Source of the DNA: OMOG01 sp041485845
GTDB taxonomy: Bacteria > Acidobacteriota > Terriglobia > Bryobacterales > Bryobacteraceae
Assembly: GCA_041485845.1 (NCBI GenBank)
Contig: JBGPKH010000078.1
Coordinates: 1 to 20,358 of the forward strand
DNA length: 20,358 nt
Direction of reading: 5' to 3'
Under the pieces are notes generated by a model. That model was given only the letters and a program-made list of their open reading frames with translations, was not told where the DNA came from and did no database searches. Shown piece by piece: positions 16,169 through 20,358 of the stretch. A program made the position numbers and the translations under genes. Numbering within the stretch: position 1 is the stretch's first letter; each line of letters opens with the position of its first letter.

Positions 16169-17935
16169 ATGAACATCCTAGGTCTCAACGCCTTCCACGG
16201 CGACGCTTCCGCCGCCCTCCTTTCCGATGGCCAACTCACCGCTGCCGTGGAAGAGGAGCGCTTTAACCGTATCAAGCACTGGGCCGGCTTCCCTGCCCTG
16301 GCCGCCAAAGCCTGCCTGCGCGATGTCGATCCCGCCTCTCTCGCCCATGTCGCCATTTCCCGCGACCCGCGAGCGCACTTCTGGCCGAAGCTCCGCCGTA
16401 TCGCGGTCCGCCCCGGTGATTGGACGCGCCTCGCCTCCCGCACCCGCAACACCATCAAAGTGGCCAACCTCGCCGAGGCCCTCACCACATCCGGCCTGGC
16501 CCGCCCCGACCAGGTCCGCATCCACCACGTCGAGCACCATCGCGCCCATCTCGCCAGCGCTTACTTCGCCTCCCCCTTCGAAGAAGCCGCCATCGTCTCC
16601 ATCGACGGCTTCGGCGATTTCAGCAGCCTCATGTGGGGCGTCGGCAAAGGCAACCATTTTGACGTTCATGGCGCGGTCCGATTCCCCCATTCCCTCGGCC
16701 TGTTCTACACCGCGTTTACCCAGTTCCTCGGCTTCCCCAAGTACGGCGATGAATACAAGATGATGGGTCTCTCCGCCTACGGCGAGCCCCGCTTTGTCTC
16801 ACAGGTCCGCGACGTCGTCCGCACCGTCGACGACCAGGTCCGGCTCAACCTCGATTACTTCATCCACCACAGCGAAGGCGTCGAGATGAGCTGGAACGAT
16901 TGCGAGCCCACCATCGGCCGCGTCTATTCCGCCAAGCTGCCCGAGACTTTCGGACCCCCGCGCGTGCCTCGCAGCGAGATCGAGCAGCGGCACTCGGACC
17001 TCGCCGCTTCGGTACAGGCCGTGCTCGAGGAACGGTATTTCGAGATCTTGAATTTCGTGCAGCGCAAGACCGGTCTGAAGAAGCTCTGTCTGGCCGGCGG
17101 CGTGGCTCTGAACTGCGTTGCCAACGGCATGATTTTCGAAAGAACCCCCTTCCAGGACGTCTACATTCAGGCCGCCGCGCACGACGCCGGCACATCCATC
17201 GGCGCGGCCCTGTATGTCTCCCACCAGGTTCTGAAGCACCCCCGCAGCTTCGTCATGCGGCACGTCTATTACGGCCCGGAGTACACCGAGTCCGAGATTC
17301 GCAAGGAACTCGATGACACCGGCGTCCGCTACCACCCTTTGACCGAAGAGGAACTGGTCGACCAGACCGCGCGCCAGATCGCCGATGGCAACATCGCCGG
17401 CTGGTTCCAGGGCCGTATGGAATTCGGACCGCGCGCCTTGGGCAACCGCAGCATCCTGGCCGACCCGCGCCGCCACGACATGAAGGACATCCTCAACAAG
17501 CGCATCAAGTTCCGCGAGCCGTTCCGCCCCTTCTGCCCCTCCGTGCTGGCGGAAGCCACCGGCGATTTTTTCGAGACCGGCTACCCCTCGCCCTTCATGG
17601 TCCAGGCCTACCGCATCAAGCCGCAGCAGCGCGAACGCATCCCCGCAGTCACCCATCGGGACGGCACCGGCCGTTTGCAAACCGTGGAGAAAGATGTCAA
17701 TCCGCTCTACTGGAATCTCCTCCGGCGCTTCGGCGATCTTACCGGCGTACCCATACTCATCAACACCTCTTTCAACGAGAACGAGCCGATCGTCAACACC
17801 CCCCGGGAAGCCCTGGATTGTTTTCTGCGCACCAACATGGACGTCCTGGTCATCGGCCCCTTTTTCTTGCGCAAATCCGAAAATTTACAAACTCGCGCCC
17901 TGGCGAGCGGTACAGCCAGAACCGGCGGGCCTTAA
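16169..17935 (+). CDS. Carbamoyltransferase, NodU/CmcH-like (copy 2)
   Basis: The 588-residue protein is a second, divergent carbamoyltransferase. It starts 'MNILGLNAFHGDASAAL' and keeps the metal ligands His123 and His127 ('EHHRAHLA') and Asp146 ('SIDGFGDF'), plus 'LAGGVALNCVANGM' and 'AAHDAGTSIGAA'. The YrdC-like part has 'GWFQGRMEFGPRALGNRSIL', 'FRPFCPSVL' and 'INTSFNENEPIVNTP'. In the 'NTSFN' block it lacks the Arg-Gly of copy 1, while all other motifs are intact, so it is probably active. No SxtJ or DUF5989 gene accompanies it. The ATG has no recognisable Shine-Dalgarno and follows an 81-base gap. Codons end mostly in C, unlike the upstream epimerase. It probably carbamoylates a different sugar or position from copy 1. 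Confidence 0.92.
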   Translation: MNILGLNAFHGDASAALLSDGQLTAAVEEERFNRIKHWAGFPALAAKACLRDVDPASLAHVAISRDPRAHFWPKLRRIAVRPGDWTRLASRTRNTIKVANLAEALTTSGLARPDQVRIHHVEHHRAHLASAYFASPFEEAAIVSIDGFGDFSSLMWGVGKGNHFDVHGAVRFPHSLGLFYTAFTQFLGFPKYGDEYKMMGLSAYGEPRFVSQVRDVVRTVDDQVRLNLDYFIHHSEGVEMSWNDCEPTIGRVYSAKLPETFGPPRVPRSEIEQRHSDLAASVQAVLEERYFEILNFVQRKTGLKKLCLAGGVALNCVANGMIFERTPFQDVYIQAAAHDAGTSIGAALYVSHQVLKHPRSFVMRHVYYGPEYTESEIRKELDDTGVRYHPLTEEELVDQTARQIADGNIAGWFQGRMEFGPRALGNRSILADPRRHDMKDILNKRIKFREPFRPFCPSVLAEATGDFFETGYPSPFMVQAYRIKPQQRERIPAVTHRDGTGRLQTVEKDVNPLYWNLLRRFGDLTGVPILINTSFNENEPIVNTPREALDCFLRTNMDVLVIGPFFLRKSENLQTRALASGTARTGGP

Positions 17936-17950
17936 CCGAAGCATGAAGCC

Positions 17951-19222
17951 ATGAAAATCCTGCTGCTCAATCAGGCCTTCCACCCTGACGTTGTCGCAAC
18001 CGGTCAACACGCCACCGACCTTGCCCTGAAGCTCGTTTCCACCGGCCATCAGGTCACCGTCGTCACCAGCCGCCGCGCTTACGACGACTCGCAAAAGCAA
18101 TTCGCTCCCCGTGAAATCTGGCGCGGCATCCGCATCATCCGCCTCGGCTTGCTGGGACTCGGGAAAAGTTCCCGCTGGCGCCGCGCCGCCGACTTCGCCA
18201 GTTTCTTCGCTAATTGTCTGCTGCGAACCCTGCTGCTCCCGCGTGCCGACCTGGTAATCGCCTTGACTTCCCCGCCCCTGATCTCCGCCCTCGGCGCCCT
18301 TCTCGTGCGCATCAAGGGCGGCAAGTTCGTCTTCTGGGTCATGGATCTCAATCCCGATGAAGCCATCGCCGCGGGATGGATCCGCGCCGATTCGCAAATC
18401 GGCCGCTTATTGAGCGCCATCCTGAATTTCAGCTTGCGGCACTCCGACCGTTTGATCGCCCTGGATCGCTTCATGGCGCAAAGGCTCGTCGCCAAAGGAG
18501 TGCCCGAACGGAAGATTGTGGTGATCCCTCCCTGGTCGCAGGACGAGACCGTGGTTCGCGATCCGCTGGGCCGCGAGGCCTTCCGCCGTGAGCATCGCCT
18601 GGATGGAAAATTCGTCGTCATGTATTCCGGCAACCACAGCCCCTGCCATCCGCTCGATACCGTGCTCGATGCGGCGTACCGGCTTGGGGAACGCGCCGAC
18701 ATCGCCTTCTGTTTCGTCGGCGGGGGGAGCGAATTCCGCAAGGTGCGCGATTTCGCCCGGGCCCGCAATCTGCAAAACATCCGCTGTATCCCCTACCAGC
18801 CGCTGGACAAGCTCTCAGCCTCGCTTTCCGCCGCCGACCTGCACCTGGTCGTCATGGGCGATCCCTTCGTTGGCATTGTGCACCCTTGCAAGGTCTACAA
18901 TATCCGTCAATTATGCATCCCATTCCTGTACATTGGGCCTGAACCCAGCCACGTGACTGAGTTGGCGCCCGCCGCTTGCTTCCGCCACGGAGATGTGGAT
19001 GCAGTCGTGGGCTTCCTCTCCAGCAGCGCGACTCACCCGATACCGGCATCCCCGCCTGCGAATGGCGAGTTTTCCCAGCAAGCGCTTTTAACCAGGATGG
19101 TCGAGGCCATCCATAGCACAGCCTGCGAAAAGTCATCTCCCGGCCCGATTGCAGACTGCCATCCGGTTGGCGCCGGGAAAGACCCCGTTAAGCGTTCTCA
19201 AATGTCCGGCTCCCCGAGGTGA
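17951..19222 (+). CDS. Glycosyltransferase family 4, WbuB-like, with extended C-terminal tail
   Basis: The 423-residue protein begins 'MKILLLNQAFHPDVVATGQHATDLALKL', the typical opening of WbuB-like GT4 enzymes. These often add an N-acetylfucosamine or related second sugar next to a WecA/WbpL-type transferase, as here. 'LVIALTSPPLISALGALL', 'FWVMDLNPDEAIAAGWI', 'KIVVIPPWSQDETV' and 'FVVMYSGNHSPCHPLDTVLDA' follow. The classical EX7E motif is replaced by 'VVMGDPFVGIVHPCKVYNI', the equivalent WbuB-type loop with Lys. The last 50 or so residues are rich in Pro, Ser and Gly and look like a low-complexity tail. The stop at 19220-19222 overlaps the Shine-Dalgarno of the next gene, so the two are likely coupled. 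Sugar specificity is inferred only. Confidence 0.85.
   Translation: MKILLLNQAFHPDVVATGQHATDLALKLVSTGHQVTVVTSRRAYDDSQKQFAPREIWRGIRIIRLGLLGLGKSSRWRRAADFASFFANCLLRTLLLPRADLVIALTSPPLISALGALLVRIKGGKFVFWVMDLNPDEAIAAGWIRADSQIGRLLSAILNFSLRHSDRLIALDRFMAQRLVAKGVPERKIVVIPPWSQDETVVRDPLGREAFRREHRLDGKFVVMYSGNHSPCHPLDTVLDAAYRLGERADIAFCFVGGGSEFRKVRDFARARNLQNIRCIPYQPLDKLSASLSAADLHLVVMGDPFVGIVHPCKVYNIRQLCIPFLYIGPEPSHVTELAPAACFRHGDVDAVVGFLSSSATHPIPASPPANGEFSQQALLTRMVEAIHSTACEKSSPGPIADCHPVGAGKDPVKRSQMSGSPR
19217..19222 (+). promoter_or_regulatory. Shine-Dalgarno AGGTGA of the WecA-like gene
   Basis: AGGTGA ends 3 bases before the ATG at 19226 and includes the TGA stop of the upstream glycosyltransferase. It is the strongest ribosome binding site in the window and fixes the start of the last gene. 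Confidence 0.6.
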
Positions 19223-19225
19223 CAG

Positions 19226-20358
19226 ATGTTATACCCGCTCTTGTTAGTTGGCCTCTGTGCGTTTCTCTTTTCCATCGTATTGACCCCCGTGTGCCGCAAC
19301 CTCTTTCGGCGATTAGGGATTGTGGACCGGCCCGATCACCAACGGAAGTTGCACACCGAAGCCGTACCTCACATGGGGGGTGTGCCCATTGCCATAGCCT
19401 ACGTCGCAAGCTGCCTTTTGCTGACGCTGTTTCCCAGAACCGATCTGCCTATCCACTGGTTGCACGTCTTGCGGGCGGCTCCAGCGGGCCTCATCATCTT
19501 CGCCACGGGCGTGCTGGACGACATACTGCACCTGAAGCCTTGGCAGAAACTGTGCGGCCAGTTGCTCGGCGCGTTATGGGCATACTGGGCGGGAGTCCGT
19601 ATCGGAAGCATTGCCGGATACGAGGTTGGCTGGGCCAGCCTGCTGGTCACCGTCATCTGGCTCATCGGATGCACCAATGCCTTTAACCTCATCGATGGGG
19701 TTGACGGACTGGCTTCCGGCGTGGGTTTGTTTGCCACCGCCACCATGCTGATCGCCGCTTTGTTGCATGACAATACGCTCCTCGCCATGGCCACCGCTCC
19801 CCTTGCCGGAGCCCTTCTCGGATTTTTGCGCTATAACTTCAACCCGGCGTCCATCTTCCTGGGAGATTCCGGCAGCCTCATGATCGGATTCCTGCTGGGG
19901 TCCTTCGGCGTGGTCTGGGGCCAGAAGTCGGCGACCATTTTGGGAATGACCGCCCCCCTCATGGCATTGGGAATTCCGCTTCTCGATGCCGGCCTTTCCA
20001 TCGTTCGGCGGTTCCTGCGGCACCAACCCATCTTCGGCGCCGACCGTGGCCATATCCACCACCGGCTGCTCGATCGCGGCTTCACTCCGCGGCGCGTTGC
20101 ACTCGTGCTGTACGGCGTAGCCGGCGTAGCCGCGCTGCTCTCCTTGCTGCAAAGCGTGGTCACCAGTAATCAAATAGCCGGCGTCGTAATCGTGCTGTTC
20201 GGCGCCGCCGCCTGGATCGGGATTCAGCACCTGGGTTACACCGAGTTCGGCACGGCCCGCCGCATGCTGTTCGCGGGGACTTTTCAGCAGGCCCTGGATA
20301 CCCAGTTGCGCTTGCGCAGCCTCGAACAGGAGCTTTTGGCAGCCAAGTCCATCCAGGC
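19226..20358 (+). CDS. WecA/TagO-like undecaprenyl-phosphate sugar-1-phosphate transferase (3' truncated by window)
   Basis: The frame from ATG 19226 stays open to the window end, giving 377 codons without a stop. It is a multi-spanning protein of the MraY/WecA family: 'GGVPIAIAYVASCLLLTL' in the N-terminal part, then 'GVLDDILHLKPWQKLCGQ' with the catalytic Asp98-Asp99, 'NAFNLIDGVDGLASG' (from Asn151), 'IFLGDSGSLMIGFLLG' (Asp214) and 'GADRGHIHHRLL' (from Asp273), the His-rich motif of WecA/TagO enzymes. It would load a HexNAc-1-phosphate onto undecaprenyl phosphate at the cytoplasmic face, the first step of repeat-unit synthesis. At least 80 residues follow the last catalytic motif, ending in a charged helix (LRLRSLEQELLAAKS). 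The protein is already as long as E. coli WecA, so its C-terminus is extended. Confidence 0.9.
   Translation, partial: MLYPLLLVGLCAFLFSIVLTPVCRNLFRRLGIVDRPDHQRKLHTEAVPHMGGVPIAIAYVASCLLLTLFPRTDLPIHWLHVLRAAPAGLIIFATGVLDDILHLKPWQKLCGQLLGALWAYWAGVRIGSIAGYEVGWASLLVTVIWLIGCTNAFNLIDGVDGLASGVGLFATATMLIAALLHDNTLLAMATAPLAGALLGFLRYNFNPASIFLGDSGSLMIGFLLGSFGVVWGQKSATILGMTAPLMALGIPLLDAGLSIVRRFLRHQPIFGADRGHIHHRLLDRGFTPRRVALVLYGVAGVAALLSLLQSVVTSNQIAGVVIVLFGAAAWIGIQHLGYTEFGTARRMLFAGTFQQALDTQLRLRSLEQELLAAKSIQ

Noticed and set aside
16799..17680. 293-codon minus-strand open frame
   Set aside because: It is the antisense shadow of the second carbamoyltransferase, which has full family motifs in the plus frame.

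Overview
The window is one continuous, same-strand (+) cell-surface polysaccharide biosynthesis locus of 19 genes, cut at both ends. Its contents suggest a GC-rich Gram-negative bacterium: a WecA-type initiating sugar-phosphate transferase, a Wzy-like polymerase, eight glycosyltransferases and a full set of decoration enzymes. Acidobacteriota (Solibacter/Bryobacter-like) is my best guess from gene style, but no marker gene here proves it. No RNA genes, insertion sequences, CRISPR arrays or regulators were seen, and no gene-free stretch reaches 300 bases.

Layout. Bases 1-3519: the tail of a GT2 glycosyltransferase, a hexapeptide-repeat acyltransferase and two GT4 glycosyltransferases, tightly packed with start/stop overlaps at two of the three junctions. 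Bases 3535-6374: two FkbM-type methyltransferases and a GT4. Bases 6521-10342: a decoration cassette of a membrane-anchored SGNH hydrolase-like protein, an SxtJ-family small membrane protein, a 50-residue DUF5989-type membrane protein and a NodU/CmcH-type carbamoyltransferase. Bases 10414-15119: a Wzy-like polymerase, two GT4 enzymes and a WaaE-like GT2. Bases 15164-20358: an NAD-dependent sugar epimerase/dehydratase, a second and divergent carbamoyltransferase, a WbuB-like GT4 and a WecA/TagO-like transferase that runs off the window.

How the genes likely work together (inference from families). The WecA-like enzyme loads the first sugar-phosphate onto undecaprenyl phosphate. The GT4 and GT2 enzymes extend the repeat unit, with the epimerase supplying a nucleotide sugar. 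Acyl-, methyl- and carbamoyltransferases decorate it, and the Wzy-like protein polymerises it in the periplasm. No flippase (Wzx or ABC), export protein (Wza/Wzc) or ligase is in the window, so these must lie outside it or elsewhere in the genome.

The most interesting parts are the SGNH-SxtJ-DUF5989-carbamoyltransferase cassette, whose two small membrane proteins have no known biochemical role that I am aware of; two divergent carbamoyltransferases in one locus, only one accompanied by the small membrane proteins; and visible codon-usage changes that suggest the locus is a mosaic.
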